64,000 bases of DNA from Phycomyces blakesleeanus NRRL 1555(-) (lineage: Eukaryota > Mucoromycota > Mucoromycetes > Mucorales > Phycomycetaceae). Shown one piece after another: positions 36,128-51,124 of this stretch. The DNA is taken from assembly GCF_001638985.1 (NCBI RefSeq), contig NW_017265142.1:1294572-1358571 (forward strand). The letters are read 5' to 3'. The translations under genes were made by a program, and so were the position numbers. Below the pieces are notes generated by a model. It did no database searches and was not told the DNA's origin. It saw only the letters and a list, made by a program, of their open reading frames with translations. How positions within the stretch are numbered: position 1 is the stretch's first letter; each line of letters begins with the position of its first letter.

Positions 36128-38388
36128 GAAATTCAATTAATCCAATACGTTCACCTCTTACTCTTACTCTTACTCTTTCTCTTTTCTACTTTTGTTGAAT
36201 GTATTTTTAACATGTCTTTTCTTGTTCTTTAATATATTTAACTTGATTTTCACTTAATTACTACAATAAATATCTTTGTCGATTTTGACTTTATTTCTCG
36301 AACCTCTCACGAAATTAGTTTTGAAATGTCTCCAAGTTCATGATATTTTGATAGCCAATTCCAGCCTCTGGTTCAGTGTGACCTTTTTCTTTAGTGTGGT
36401 GGAACAAATCATTTTGTACTGTACGACCTATAAATTATTTGAAGAAAAGATGGACCACATCATAAAGACCTCTTGTCTAACCAACTTGGCTAGTCTTGTT
36501 TAGATTAATAGTACATAATTCATTTAGAAATATGTATGGGTTTATCAATTGATGTTTTTTTTTTAAAAAAATTCTATGTATTATTATTATTTAGCTTTAT
36601 ATCTGGCTACTACAATATTTTAGACTAAAGAGCTTATTTAGGTTGTCCAAAAACTAAAAAAAAAAAAAGTTTATCGGTGGCTTATAGTCCATAACGAGTA
36701 AAATTATCAAGTAAAAAGAAGAAGAAAATTGAATCCAAGAGTCTCAAAGTAAAATACACTTTAATCTTTTGGGAATTTGGAATAGATAGAGTATATACTT
36801 TTTTCTTTCTCAGGGCAGGTACTTAGATCCAATTATAACAGCAAGTATATTATCAGTATTATTTTTCAGATGAGCAAAACAGTCTTTCAACTACGTCCCC
36901 GGCGGTTTAGCATTCATGTGTTTCTGTTGTTCTGTGGCTCTGTGTTCACTTGGACTTTGGAGAGCTGAGTATTCACAGCATATTTAAACAACCACAATAT
37001 ATGGCAGCCCTTTACCTGGTAACCTTTCAGTATCCGAGCTATGTATCTGCCAAGATATATAGAGTATAAGGAACATTCTATAAATGGCAACTATTGCTTA
37101 ATTGCCTTTTCTCCTTTTATACTGTCATTCATAATGTTTCCTATTGTCCCTTTGAGATGAGGATCTACATTAAAGACATTGATTTGTTTTTTAGTAGTAA
37201 GCTGTCTATTGATCGATACAACATGTTCGTTCCTCAAAATGTATATTTATTCATTAAAATACAGGTTCTGTAAAGTGTGTGTGTGCACGCATAAATACAT
37301 ATATATATATATATATATGTATATCAAAATCCTCTCGTGGCCTGATTAAATCTCCCAGATCAAACAGAAAAGAAAGCAAAGGATTCCTGAAAACAAATTT
37401 ATACAACAGTAGCATTTCCTTTAAAGTCTAAGGACATTGATGAGCACATCTTTTAGATGTTTTTTCTCTCTCTCTTTGTTATGAGAGCTCTACAAGTCAT
37501 CCACATAATTTTATGGCCAGAGCTCAATTATATATTACCTTTTTTGAAACCAGATCCGATGGCTTTGTGGATTGTAAATCTAAAAGGGGACCACTTGTTC
37601 TACTATTTATTATCAGGATAATATCCTTGAAACTTCACTGAAAGTAAATAAATTGTACTAAACATTCCAGAATTCCAAGTCCCTAGAATATAACATTGAA
37701 TAAAATATGTATATAAAAAGGTCCCAGGTCAAGTCTACCTCTTTAACTCTTGAATTATATTTTGAGTACAATAGATGGTCTGACACTAGACCACTATTCT
37801 TATTATTCTTATTGCTTTGTGCCAAATTCGTACACCCCTTTATTAGATTTATACTAGTGTGTATCATACAGCTTATACTGGTAATGTATTTGAAAAGTAA
37901 GCTGTTTACAAGTATCAAGACTTTATAAATATTTGGATTAAACAAGATTTCTTTTAGTTATTTATACGTTTATAGAACCTATAATTGCGACTTTTTTTTG
38001 GGGTCAATTGTATTAATTAACATTATTGAGGACTTGATCTTTTCCTTTTTTTTTCTGCTGTCTATCTTATAAAATATATAAAACCAAATGCTGTGATTTG
38101 AAGAAATGAAGTGTCTAGAACATACTTTTAAAGTTTAGCTTTAAGTTGGGTTTTAGGTCTCTTGAAATATAATGCTTTAAAGGTATACTTAATAGAAACC
38201 AGGATATTTTTAATTGCTGTTATACCAGCTTTCCTTCTTCTTCTTTTCTTTTTTCCTATCAATAAAATATAAAACAAACCAAGAAGTATATTTCTTTGGC
38301 CCCGGTAATATCTTCAAGGGTAGTCTGTTAATACAAATTATTCTAGGCTTTTATACTGTTCATAAAAACAAAAAATAATAAGAATATT

Positions 38389-38433
38389 AGGTCAGGTCAG
38401 GTCAGGTCAGGCCAGGCCAGGCCAGACCAGGTC
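38389..38433. repeat. (AGGTC/AGGCC) pentamer repeat, 9 copies
   Basis: Nine tandem pentamers, changing from AGGTC to AGGCC part way and back at the end. Conspicuously GC-rich for this region. Confidence 0.9.
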
Positions 38434-39719
38434 ATTTGCCTGTGCTACTTGACAAAACAAGTTCTAGGTTTTACACTCTTCGTTCTCTATACTTCTTCCC
38501 TTCTTGCTCTCATTTTTTTTATTGTTTCTGTTTGTGCTTATATTGCTTCAACAAAAAAAAAGGAAATTAGGTGAGCTGCCAAAGTATAAATAAGAATTCA
38601 CTTGGCCAAAGTAATTAATATATACAGTCGAGGTCTCAGTACAAGAAACAAATTGAATGTGGAGATGCCTGAGTCTAAAATATACATATAAAGCTAACCC
38701 TATTCATTCCCTTTAACAACAATAGATCCTGTGTTTGCCTGTCTCTGTACGGTAGTCAAGCAAGGCTAGACTGGCTCGGGGCCTTTAATTTTTTGATTTT
38801 TTCGTTACTTGGTGGTTGTAGTCGAGTTTTACTTAACTCAAACTAACAAAAGAAAGGCAAGAAATTAGAATATGCTTCATAAATAATGTCTTGGGTATTG
38901 AGCTAGCTGAATTGAGGTAGGGGGACGGGCTACATCAAAAAGCACATTTTCGAAGTGTGTCTAGAATATACAGACTCACAAAGCTTACCTTGAAGCGTGA
39001 GGTGTATTTAGCTAAGCTATATTTTGACTTGGAAGGGTATCATGGAACTGATAGCTTACTGAAATAGCTCAAGAATAATTCCTATGTATAGCGTGATCGA
39101 ACCATGCGATTGGTGGGTATTGATATATTCTACTAACATTATGTTCCTGAAAGATTAACTTGAGAATAATATATTTACACGCATTAGTTATGCTGACCAC
39201 AGCTATATAACTACAGATACGGCAACAGTTGTTACCTTGACAAATTAGTCTGTGCTGCTTGACTTTAGATTTTATTTATTTCTTTCTTATTTTGCGTACC
39301 CCAAATAAAATTTCTGTGAACCGTTGGGTGTACCTCATTTGCCACACCTAGATTCTACCAGTTACAGCTAATCTCACAATATTTTCTCTCTCTTTCTCCC
39401 TTCCTGTATCTTTTCACAGTCTATCCATATATCAAGCCAAGCTCGTTCCAAAAGATAGTAGAATTAGGTAGAGTTATAGAGCTCTATGATAAGGATATAT
39501 AAATATACATTGCTCGTATCCTGGCGCTATATGTATTCGTGTGCTCATAGTTTAATATTAATAATAAATACAATCAGAATAATTAACAGCATGTACCATT
39601 GTGTTTTCTGGTTTCCTTGTTTATATTTCTTCTTTAAAAAAAATAATGTCGCAATTCAGATATTTTATTAAATAGTATGTGTATGAGTGTGCATATGTTT
39701 ACTTGCTGTCAATTTGGTT

Positions 39720-39783
39720 CCAATGGTGCAGTACGCATACAGGAATGAACCGCCTTCGTGTGACTGTGCTGACGGAGCATTGG
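39720..39783. promoter_or_regulatory. two CCAAT boxes upstream of QCR10
   Basis: CCAAT at 39720-39724 and its complement ATTGG at 39779-39783, about 145-210 bp before the QCR10 ATG, inside a locally GC-richer stretch. CCAAT is bound by the Hap2/3/5 (NF-Y) complex, which activates respiratory genes in yeasts. Functional use here is inference. Confidence 0.35.
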
Positions 39784-39927
39784 CGGCGACGAACCAGTCA
39801 CTGTGAATCTGCATGAAATTTGGATAGCCCCACACCTCCAAAAAAGAAAAGAGCCGTCTTTGACACTACTCTTTGACAATTCCATTTCATACAATTACAT
39901 TTCTTTAATTTCTGATATTGCTACATA

Positions 39928-40300
39928 ATGAATCCTCACAAATTAGCGGTCAAGGCCATTAGAACAAGTCCTCACATTGGCTTCATTACACCAGAAAAGA
40001 TTATGAATGTGTAGGAATAAACTAAAAAAAAAAAGAATGACATTACATTGCATTACATTACGTTACGTTACGTTACGTTACGTTACGTTAAATGACATTT
40101 CATTAAACGAACATTATTAACAAGCTGTTTATTTTCTTTCATGTATTAGCTTTCCTTCCCTTGCTATCTGGGGTATTGCTGGTGCGGCCGCATTCTCTCT
40201 ACTTGGGTCTGACGTGCCTATTGTTCAGAAGGACGTTTTGAGCAAAGTTCCATTTGTAGGTGGCTACTGGTTTGTCTCTGGCAAAGATCTTGAAGAATAA
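39928..40300 (+). CDS. QCR10: ubiquinol-cytochrome c reductase subunit 10 (Qcr10-like)
   Basis: Two exons: 39928-40010 and 40150-40300; 77 residues. The protein has a short matrix-side N-terminus, one hydrophobic span (LAIWGIAGAAAFSLLG) and the motif VPIVQKDVLSKVPFVGGYW, which matches the (P/V)xVxxDxLxKxPxxGxY signature of Qcr10. This is a small accessory subunit of respiratory complex III in the mitochondrial inner membrane. The intron uses GTAGGA as donor and contains ten tandem CATTA/CGTTA pentamers. The length is in the family range. Confidence 0.82.
40041..40090. repeat. pentamer repeat (CATTA/CGTTA)10 inside QCR10 intron
   Basis: Ten tandem pentamers, four CATT[A/G] then six CGTTA, occupying about a third of the intron. 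Confidence 0.9.
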
Positions 40301-40911
40301 ATATGTCTACAGACGCGTTGCATTATAATGTGTTTTAATACATACATATAAGAATTTAAATAAATGAATAAATGACAATTGGTGGGAATTGGTTAAATAA
40401 TATGTAATGATTGGTTATATAGTTTTTTTGTATAATAATAATGATACTTGATTTGTGGTTTATTTGTTTATGTGGGTCTTACTTAGAAGCCAAATCACGT
40501 ATTTCATTGGTTATAATTAACAAAGTGAGAGAGAGAGAATAAAGGGAGGAATATTGGAGATTTCGTTTTGTGATATGTGTGACATTAGTATCAAGACATG
40601 GAAATTTGGTTGAGATAAACCCCAATAAACAATAAAATGTGCTTGTTTTGTTTTGTCTTGTTTTGACTTGTCTTGAAGATAGTAATTTGGACTACAAACA
40701 AACATAATGTTTTCTGTACGCATAAAAAGGGATTATATTAAAGTGCTAGAAAATAATATAAAATCAAAAAAAAAACGAGCGACATTGACTTTAACAAGTA
40801 TTCTTATTACATTTACACCTCTCTTTCTTTCTTCTTGATCTTCTTCTTCTTCATTCTCCTTCCTACTCTTTTTCTTTCTTTCTTTCTTTCTTTTTTGCTT
40901 TGTTTTTTAAG
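40301..40911. other. intergenic with pyrimidine-rich leader
   Basis: No gene seen. The last 100 bp before the GH16 gene are a long CT-rich tract (CTTT repeats), a common layout just upstream of start codons in this window. Confidence 0.5.
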
Positions 40912-42492
40912 ATGAATATAATTTTTAAAAGCGCCTTTGGACTAATGTGTCTTGCGTCTTTTACAAAGGCCCAGACTTTCTCTGAAGATGCCATTTTACC
41001 CTGTCAGAATCTACGGTCAGAGTTCTCAGAGACATCGTCTGGTTGGATTGCCCATAGTTTGAATATGGATACTTACGAAATAACTCCCTCTGATGGCATC
41101 AAAATGGTCCTTTTACCACCCAAGAAATACATTCGTCATTTCGATGAATCAGTAGGCAAGTTTCTTCTTATTACAAGTATTATCATTTCTGTTTTGGTAG
41201 GCTTGCTATCAATGCTCACTATTATATTGTATTTACGCTACTGTTTATAATTTCTATTGTTTTAGAATTGCCGTATAACGAGTTTGAAGGCGTTGGCCCC
41301 ACCTTCAATTCAACAAACTATATGAAATATGGGCGCTTTTCGGCTACAGTCAGATCAGCGCCTGTTGGAGGTGCCGTCACAGCCATGATTCTGATGGCAG
41401 ACGGTGGTGATGAGATTGACTATGAAATACTGGGAGGTATGATACTCAAAATCTATAGTATAGTGTGGATAAGAAACAATAATAATAATATGGCAATACC
41501 TTATTGTTGTTTCTGTCCGTGTATTTCTTTTAGGTGATCCAAATCATGTTCAGTAAGAAACATTATAGTTTGTATAAATGCGCGGATAATTTATTTATTT
41601 ATCGAAAAAAAAGAGACAATGACATGAATATTAACTGATCCAATATTCGTATAGAACAAATTACTTTTATGGAGGAAAACTGGAATATATAGTCAATGGA
41701 GGTCTTCATGAGGTTTCTGGTGAACCGATCTTTGATGCATTTCACACCTATACAATCGACTGGTAATATTAGTGTATGGATAATATAAAACATAGAAAGA
41801 CCAAGAAAAAAAATGAAAAGGTTACTAACGCTGTTTTCCGGGGGACATTAAGGAGTCCAGAGCGTATTGTCTGGGAAGTAGATGGTATTGTGGTTCGTAC
41901 ACGAGAGAAGAAAGATACATGTGAAGATGGAGTCTGTAAATATCCTACACACGCAGCGTAAGTTGGTTACCAAGTTTACATAAATATATACCGTTTTGCG
42001 GCTGTAATTAGTGCATTTTACATATATGTATTTGGTTTAGTCGTGTTCAACTAGGTTTATGGGATGGAAGTACAAAACCAGGAACTGCACAATGGGCTCG
42101 AGGACCTATTGACGTAAGTATCTAAATAGACTTGGATTTGTGTAGACTTCTTTAGAATATTTACAGAACATTTATTCTATATTATATATATTAAATTTAT
42201 TTATTCTTACTCAATTCAGTGGTCACTACATTCATCGGTCAATGCTTATGTAAAAAACGTTGTACTTGAATGTGATTCGAGATATAATTCGATAATGATT
42301 AGTGAAAATGCTCCAAAGCCAAGTGAAAAGGAAGTCTCTATATCCAACGGAACTCCTTCTGTGCTAAGCAGCGAGTCACCTAATGTAGCCAAGAAAGAAA
42401 TTGCTTATTCTCAACCATCCCAGGCATTCCGTATTCCTCTTGACATATTGAAAGTCGGTTTATTGGCCGTTTCGTTAACATTCTTTTTTTAG
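40912..42492 (+). CDS. GPI-anchored GH16 chitin-glucan transglycosylase (CRH family)
   Basis: Seven exons: 40912-41155, 41266-41436, 41534-41552, 41655-41762, 41853-41957, 42041-42113, 42220-42492; 330 residues. It has a signal peptide (about 1-20), a GH16 core with the catalytic motif DEIDYE (Glu131 nucleophile, Glu135 acid/base), the substrate-side block FHTYTIDWSPERIVWEVDG, and QLGLWDGSTKPGTAQWARGPIDW. The Ser-rich tail ends in a hydrophobic stretch, as expected for a GPI-anchor signal. CRH enzymes cross-link chitin to beta-glucan at the outer face of the plasma membrane and in the wall. Intron 1 has a GC donor (GTAG|GCAAGT); the phase works only with it. Exon 3 is a 19-nt micro-exon. The WxxDG and CEDGVC parts also fit the family. 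Confidence 0.92.
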
Positions 42493-43257
42493 CCAAGAAA
42501 TAATTCTTGACTGACTCAATCTCTCTCTCTCTCTTATTTTATTTTATATATACATATATTACTTTGGTTCTTATCCTGTGTTATAGCTCATATGTATCAT
42601 CCTATGTATGTGTGTATCTGTGTTTGTGAGTGCTTGTATACTAGACTATTGAGAACAAAAAGAAAGAAATAAATCTCCTTGGATGATTGACATTAATGAC
42701 AGTATTGATCTTTACAAAGATCAACCTTTTACAATGAAGTGTATATATCGAATAAAGATGAGTTTGGTTCCAAATAAACTACAATGCAATTAGAGAGGTC
42801 TCTGAAATACATATACTGGACCTACAGTAAAAGATTTTGGATGACATTCACATTAGGGAAAAGAATGCAAGTAAGGGGTGTATATCGTATTTCTGAGAAT
42901 TTACGTATTTTAGAAAGGTCATGGATAGGAATGCTGTCAGAACCCGGTGGTCTTACTGTTCTATAGAAATAAAGAAAATAAAGAAATACATGTATACATG
43001 TATATATATATATATAAAGGAAGCGGTGCTGATGCAAATTATACACCCAAAACTAAATATAATAATCTACTTTGCTTAAAAAGAAAATAAAGAAAAAGAG
43101 GCAGAAGCAAAAAGAAAATCCTCCTTTGAATCTTGCTTTTTATTTGTGATTTTGTTTATTCTCTAAAATCTTTACTTCTTTCCTCTTTCTTTCTACCTCT
43201 GCATCTCCTATCCTCTTTACCTCTATACACCTCTTCTGGTTCTTGAAATTTATAGAT
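42493..43257. other. intergenic, no gene seen
   Basis: AT-rich with a CT tract after the GH16 stop, an AT repeat at about 43005, and a long pyrimidine-rich leader before the next gene. Confidence 0.5.
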
Positions 43258-45934
43258 ATGTACTTTCACCCTTTTTTAGATCATCGGGTAGTCGATTCGC
43301 ACCCTGCAAAACCACATCGTGGATACCAAGCAACCCTTTCCAAAGTAAAAGCCGCCCAGAACTGGAAACGCATTGGTCCTTTTCGCCACCAAATTGACTT
43401 TAAGCATAACCATCGCCCAGACAATATACCCTCAAAACCCCAGATAGTCCCACGTTATATCTACGACAAAGCCGCCTTTAAGCTAAAAGCACGAGGCCTG
43501 AAAAACATCATCACAAACTTTTCTTCTGATCCACATGTAACCGTACCAGCTGCACCAATTGTACCGGTCGTACCAGCTGTGCCTATTTTACCTGATGTGC
43601 TTTCTGTAACTATGGTACCTTCTGTAGCTACTGTACCTATTACCTTACGAAAGCAGTGCCTTCGATACCCAGATACCCCGCAACTCTCTTCTAATAACTC
43701 ATCTACATCTCTCGTAACCTGTTCAGAAGCTACGATATCTGTAGAGACACGAGACGTGTATGTCCAGACATTGTCTCAATCTGACGTCCAAAGCATTGTA
43801 TCTATTCAGACTGGCCTTGCTTCTTCTTTTGTGTCCATGTCGATCCATGAGTCAGATGAAGAATCTTCTTTTGAATCTTCGTCTATTTTGTACACCGACA
43901 GCGACACCAACAGCAACAACAGCACACCTTTCCAATCAACCGCATCTTTTCAAAAACAGACTTTACCTACCTTGGAAAAGACCCGGACAGCATGGACTAA
44001 ACCTAGTCAATATCAGGGCTACTTAAAGCCAAAGCAATCGATTAAGCGAATCGGAAAAATGGCCTGGAAAGTCGTTTCGCAGGCCACTCGGCAGCTCTTT
44101 GAGAGATCATTTGAACCCTCGCGCCGGTTGTCATTTTCGCCTGGATCTACCTATGATGATCTTGATGAATATGACGATGAATATGAAGCTGGCAGTTATG
44201 ACGCTGATCCAGAACAAAGTTTGGACGTTACTTCGGTTGAACTACAAAGGTATCGATTATGGATAAGAATGAGAGGAAATAAAAGGAAAATTAAAAAGAT
44301 AGAATAACCGAATCAATCAAAATTCTCTTCTCTTCTTTTGTTTCTGTTCTCGCTCTCGCTCTCTTTCTGGTTATTGTTACTGCTGTTGCTATTATCATTA
44401 TTATTAAGATGGTATCTAGATAAAGCTATAAGAGAAGAAGGTCGAATAGAAAGACGGTTTTCACCTTTGGATTATTCTCCAGTCACAAAGCCGGTCTGGA
44501 ACGGAACTCTTCATTGTAAAGGTTAGGTCGACAAGCGCTTCACAATTTGTTCTAATCTATATGCTTTACTGTGTGGGTTAAACTATTTATTCATTTTTTG
44601 ATGTGTCTCTTGCTTTGTCATTTGATTTAGTGCTCCAAGTAACAAATCTTGGATCTGCTAAAGGTGAATTACATGTTTACTTTGACATTTACCTTGAAAT
44701 AATAAGCATAATTATAAGCATAAAGCAAAGAGAAAACATGCTAAAACATGATGTTTAATTTGTTAGGCCTTAAATACGAACTTCAAATACGCTGTCATGG
44801 TATTTCAAAGGTTACAAGGCCAGGGATCATGAAAAAAGTAGCAAAAGGCATAAGTGCAGCAAGTCCACTTGAATTATTTTCATTGCAAGTACCCAAAAGC
44901 TATATAAGTAACAACAGCAGAAAGAAGAATGTATATATTTATATTAATATATTTGTAGTGATATTACTACTCCATCAAGTATTGAGTTTGTTCTTGTAGC
45001 TCGTCCCAGAAATTCGGCCACTCGCTTAATAAGCTATGGTGTATCAAAAGCAAAGAAACTGCTGTATCGTAGGATCCGTTTGCTTCGGGAAGACTCTGAT
45101 GATTCTCTGGGTGATGAGGCGTGTGAAACTACTCAGTGGATTGGGTACAAACGTATTGATTTGAATGAGAATATGGATAGAGAAGTCTCTAGTAGACACC
45201 TTTATTCCTTGGCTAGTCCTTTTGAAGCAGCTCAAGTGTGGCAACCTGAAATTGCTGTTGTGTACCGATTTCAGCCAACCCAACCGATATCTGAGTTTAG
45301 CTATCCAAATGGGCCAGGTACAGGAACTGATGAATACTTGAATATAACGAATGCCTTGAATCATTGTAATCGTGGCGACTATCTTACTATATATCAACAA
45401 GGTCCTGGATGTCCTGTAAGGAGAGCATCTTTATTGAACGTTGTTTTTACTTATTTACCTTTTTTTTCTTTAGTTGTGGATTAGATATTGGGCTAGGCTT
45501 GATAAATATAACATTGTACTTTATAGACTCTCTAATGAGGTAAGTATAATGGGGGGGAGGTTACAAAATCTGCATTGTTTTGTTTTTTTTTCTTTATAGA
45601 TATATATTTATTTATTTATTTTATTTGCCTGCTTGTTTATGTGGGGTTTTTGTAGCATAAAAACCCGGCTAGTCTTATTTCACTCAAAGATCTATGCTTT
45701 GTCTCAACACCTCTGGAAGACGAAGAGCAGATTTTCCTTGGCAGACCTCTTGGGCTTGTTCTAGACTTTGACAACGATCACACAGGGAGTTATATATCTG
45801 CAGACCTTGAAGAGGGCAATAGGATAGGAAGACAAGAATACATTTTGATGGATAGCTTGACAAATGCGGATTATTGGTACCGGGCATTATTGTATTGTGC
45901 AAATTCGTTTCAAAAACAAAGGAGAGCTGTCTAG
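43258..45934 (+). CDS. PH-domain protein, anillin-like
   Basis: Seven exons: 43258-44249, 44409-44521, 44631-44663, 44767-44907, 45000-45415, 45474-45539, 45656-45934; 679 residues. Exon 1 encodes a long Ser/Thr/Pro-rich region with a VP-rich run (about 100-125), an acidic patch and a basic end. The middle exons hold a beta-rich part (WNGTLHCK, LQVTNLGSAKGLKYELQIRC). The C-terminus is a PH domain: GDYLTIYQQGP, WIRYWARLDKYNIVLYRLSNEHKNP, SLISLKDLC, and an end with DYWYRALLYC. The (F/Y)LxxY...WxRYWxxL...NP...SLxxxC pattern is that of anillin/Bud4-type PH domains, which place septins and the cytokinetic ring at the membrane. The PH call is firm; the anillin link is inference. Intron donors include weak ones (GTATCG, GTTAGG). 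Confidence 0.72.
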
Positions 45935-47019
45935 AAACCACTTTAAAAAACAAAAAAAAACTCCATTTATTTATTTTATTTTATTTATTTATTTATTTAT
46001 TTATTTATGTGTTTCAATTTTTTCTTTTCTTTATGTGCTGTCTTGGAAGAAGGAAAGGAAGTAACTTGGTCTATAGAATATCTTTCTGATGACTTTAATT
46101 GAGTCCATAACAAATATTAGTATTAGTATTAGTATTAGTATTATTATTATTATTATCGTTTGCTAAAAGAGTCAGAATATCTTGTGTGTATGCGTAATAC
46201 ATATATAGAACATTTGGGTCAATTCAATGCATGTTTTAGTGTTCAAGTAGGATGAGCATTAACTGTTTTTTTACGTTTTACCGTTGCCCATAGCAACTAA
46301 CACATAGTATATATCAGTTGCCTAACAACAGATGAGAAAGAAAGAAAGAAAAGAAAAATCAGGTTTTTAACGTAAATGTTTGGATTTGTTAAGATACATT
46401 TTGTTCTTTGCGCTATTTAATATCTGTTATTCAGAAAATCAGTTTCTGAAGTTTCCTTTTTCAGTAAAATTAACATAAAACATATATATTTTATTTTTAT
46501 TTTATTTTTCATTTTCATTTGCAGGGTTTGTGGCAAAGCAAAAAAAAATATGTATTGGAAAATTTTTTTGATTTAAAAAATAAATAAATAAATAAAAATT
46601 AGTATATAAAAAATAATATAAAATAATATAAAATAAAATAAAAAGAAAAAGACAAAAAAGAAAGATAGATAAAAAAAAGACAAAAAAAAATTCCCTTTCG
46701 GGAGGTGTAAAACAATAAAAAATCTCGATTGAAATTTACCCCTTTCGCACCCCTTTTTCATCACTAGATTTTGAATGATGAGCAATGAAACAACTAATGC
46801 CAGCAGCCTAGACCAGCGATTCGGTACTTACTTAATACTTCTAAAATAACAAAAGCCTTGTCCACATCACCAAAGCAATCAACTGACGATCTCACTCTCA
46901 TACTATATATCATTGTTCTGTTCTGTTTTGTTCTGTCCATGTCTATATATACATCTTTATATACATTCATAATGCTATAAAACATCATTATATACAAACA
47001 TATCCTTTCATTAGCTGGA
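45935..47019. other. intergenic with low-complexity DNA
   Basis: Contains ATTT repeats near 45975-46010, an (ATTAGT/ATT)n tract at 46115-46156, and a poly-A/TAAA-rich stretch at 46570-46690. No gene seen. TCATTAG just before the DED1 ATG could be the acceptor of a 5' UTR intron. Confidence 0.5.
46115..46156. repeat. (ATTAGT)n/(ATT)n repeat
   Basis: About five hexamer copies passing into ATT trimers. Confidence 0.85.
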
Positions 47020-49530
<2,511 letters not shown>

Positions 49531-51124
49531 ACATTTTTATTACTTTATTTTTTAGATTTGCTTTGCATACATCGCTGCTCTCTCTCTCTCTTTATCAATC
49601 TATTTCGTACTCGCTCGCTCGATTTCTCTTGCTTTTGCTCTTGCTCTTGCTCTTGTTTTCGTTCTCTATCTCTCGTTTACTTTCTTTAAAACAAAAGAAA
49701 AGAAACTCCCCTCTCAAAAACAAACAAAAAAAGGATGTTATTCCCGTTCGTGGATGTCATACATACAACATTTCCCTAACTACTGTTTTATTCTTCATCA
49801 CTTAAGACGGGTTATTTTACATTATAGATTTCATTTTTATTCACTACATTTGCAATCTAAGTTTTTTATATACATGCTTTTTTTTTAAAAAAAAAATCCC
49901 TAAAACCAAACCCAAAACTTTTTACTTTTTTGTTGTTGTTCTTGTTTTCTGCTATTGTACAAGTATAAATTTTAATGTACGGGCATGTATATATATATAA
50001 CATAAAGGAGAAGGGGGGTTATCTATATGCTTGATTTTTATTGGAATATGTTTCTTAGTGGTTATTGCTTAGCTTTATATCATAGGTGAAGAAAGGTAGA
50101 AGATACATTAACATACAAAGCGAAATAAAGGGAAAGCATTGAACCACGGTTCTGGAATTGCCACTAGACTTTTTTTTTATATTTTAACTGACAAATCCCC
50201 GGTTTCAGGAATAGATAAATGTTATTGATGGTGTCTGACGAGTGAATACCATGTGTGTTTGTATGCTTTTAGATCAGCGGTAACAAACTTCATAGGCCAA
50301 GAATTACAATATATGTATATGTGCAAACCCTATATTGATTATGTTTCACTAATCCAATAGTATATACATTTTTATAAAACTGAATTGAAATTCATAAAGA
50401 AGTGCATTGACAATATTTTTCTCGGAACACAAATCATATCAAAGTAAAAACCTACTATGTATGTCTAGTGTGTTTATAGAGTACAAAATCAAGATTCATT
50501 TTCTTTTCTTTGATCTGTGTGTATGTGTGTAAACGTTTTTGAAGGCATATCAATTATTAATTAAATACTAAACTACAATATAAGATAAATTAAAATAAAA
50601 TAAAATAATTAACATTGATCGTTTTCTGTGTCCTACCGACCTACTTGGTTACCATAGTTACTATCAATGCTTATTTTACTCGATTTATTGAATATAAAGT
50701 TTAAATCAATTATTTTTTTGGGTATTTGAATTTTTTAAAAAAAAATTATTTGGCTTTTTTTTCTTTAATTTATTTGTTAAACAAAAATAAAGTATATATA
50801 AGAAGAAAAAGAAGTGGTCAAATGTTGATAATGATAATGAAATAAAATAAGCAAAATATAAGTGCAAACGGTGTTAAGAATACAAAAAAGATAATAAGGA
50901 TAAAAGATGTGTGTGTGTGTGTGGTAGTAGGGGTAGTTATCGATATATTATATATACAAGGTTGAAAGTGATAGGGTAGGATAGGATAGGGTAGGGTAGG
51001 ATGTAATAGGTAGAGAGAGAGATAATATGAATACTTGTTATAATACTCTATTTCATAATAAAAAGAAAGGATTAAGATATTAAAATATTAAAATAAGATG
51101 GGTAATAAAAAAAAAGAGCGAGAT
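49531..51124. other. intergenic, convergent region without a gene
   Basis: 3' sides of DED1 and of the amino-acid transporter. Contains a CT/GCTCTT tract near 49620-49650, AT-rich runs, and a GATAGG/GTAGG repeat at 50971-51000. No frame with coding character. Confidence 0.5.
50971..51000. repeat. (GGATA/GGGTA) pentamer repeat
   Basis: Six tandem pentamers of ATAGG/GTAGG type. They look vaguely telomere-like but are internal and pentameric. Confidence 0.8.

Larger units (their letters stand above)
36128..39927. other. long gene-poor region
   Basis: About 3.8 kb of AT-rich DNA without a supported gene. It holds AT tracts near 37300, the pentamer repeat at 38389-38433, and a GC-richer stretch at 39715-39880 that is the likely QCR10 promoter. 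A 32-codon frame after a TTTTTCAG acceptor-like site (ATG at about 36870) has no partner exon. Confidence 0.45.

Noticed and set aside
36860..36970. 32-codon hydrophobic frame after an acceptor-like TTTTTCAG
   Set aside because: No partner exon or promoter; too short to support.
38389..38433. Direct repeats suggestive of a CRISPR array
   Set aside because: Contiguous pentamers without spacers in a eukaryotic genome; a simple tandem repeat.
44338..44408. Leu-rich membrane-like frame before exon 2 of the PH-domain gene
   Set aside because: It is the pyrimidine and ATT tract of the intron; splicing at 44408 removes it and restores the conserved frame.
50971..51000. Telomere-like GGGTA/GGATA repeats
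   Set aside because: Short, pentameric, internal and flanked by ordinary intergenic DNA; no sign of a chromosome end.
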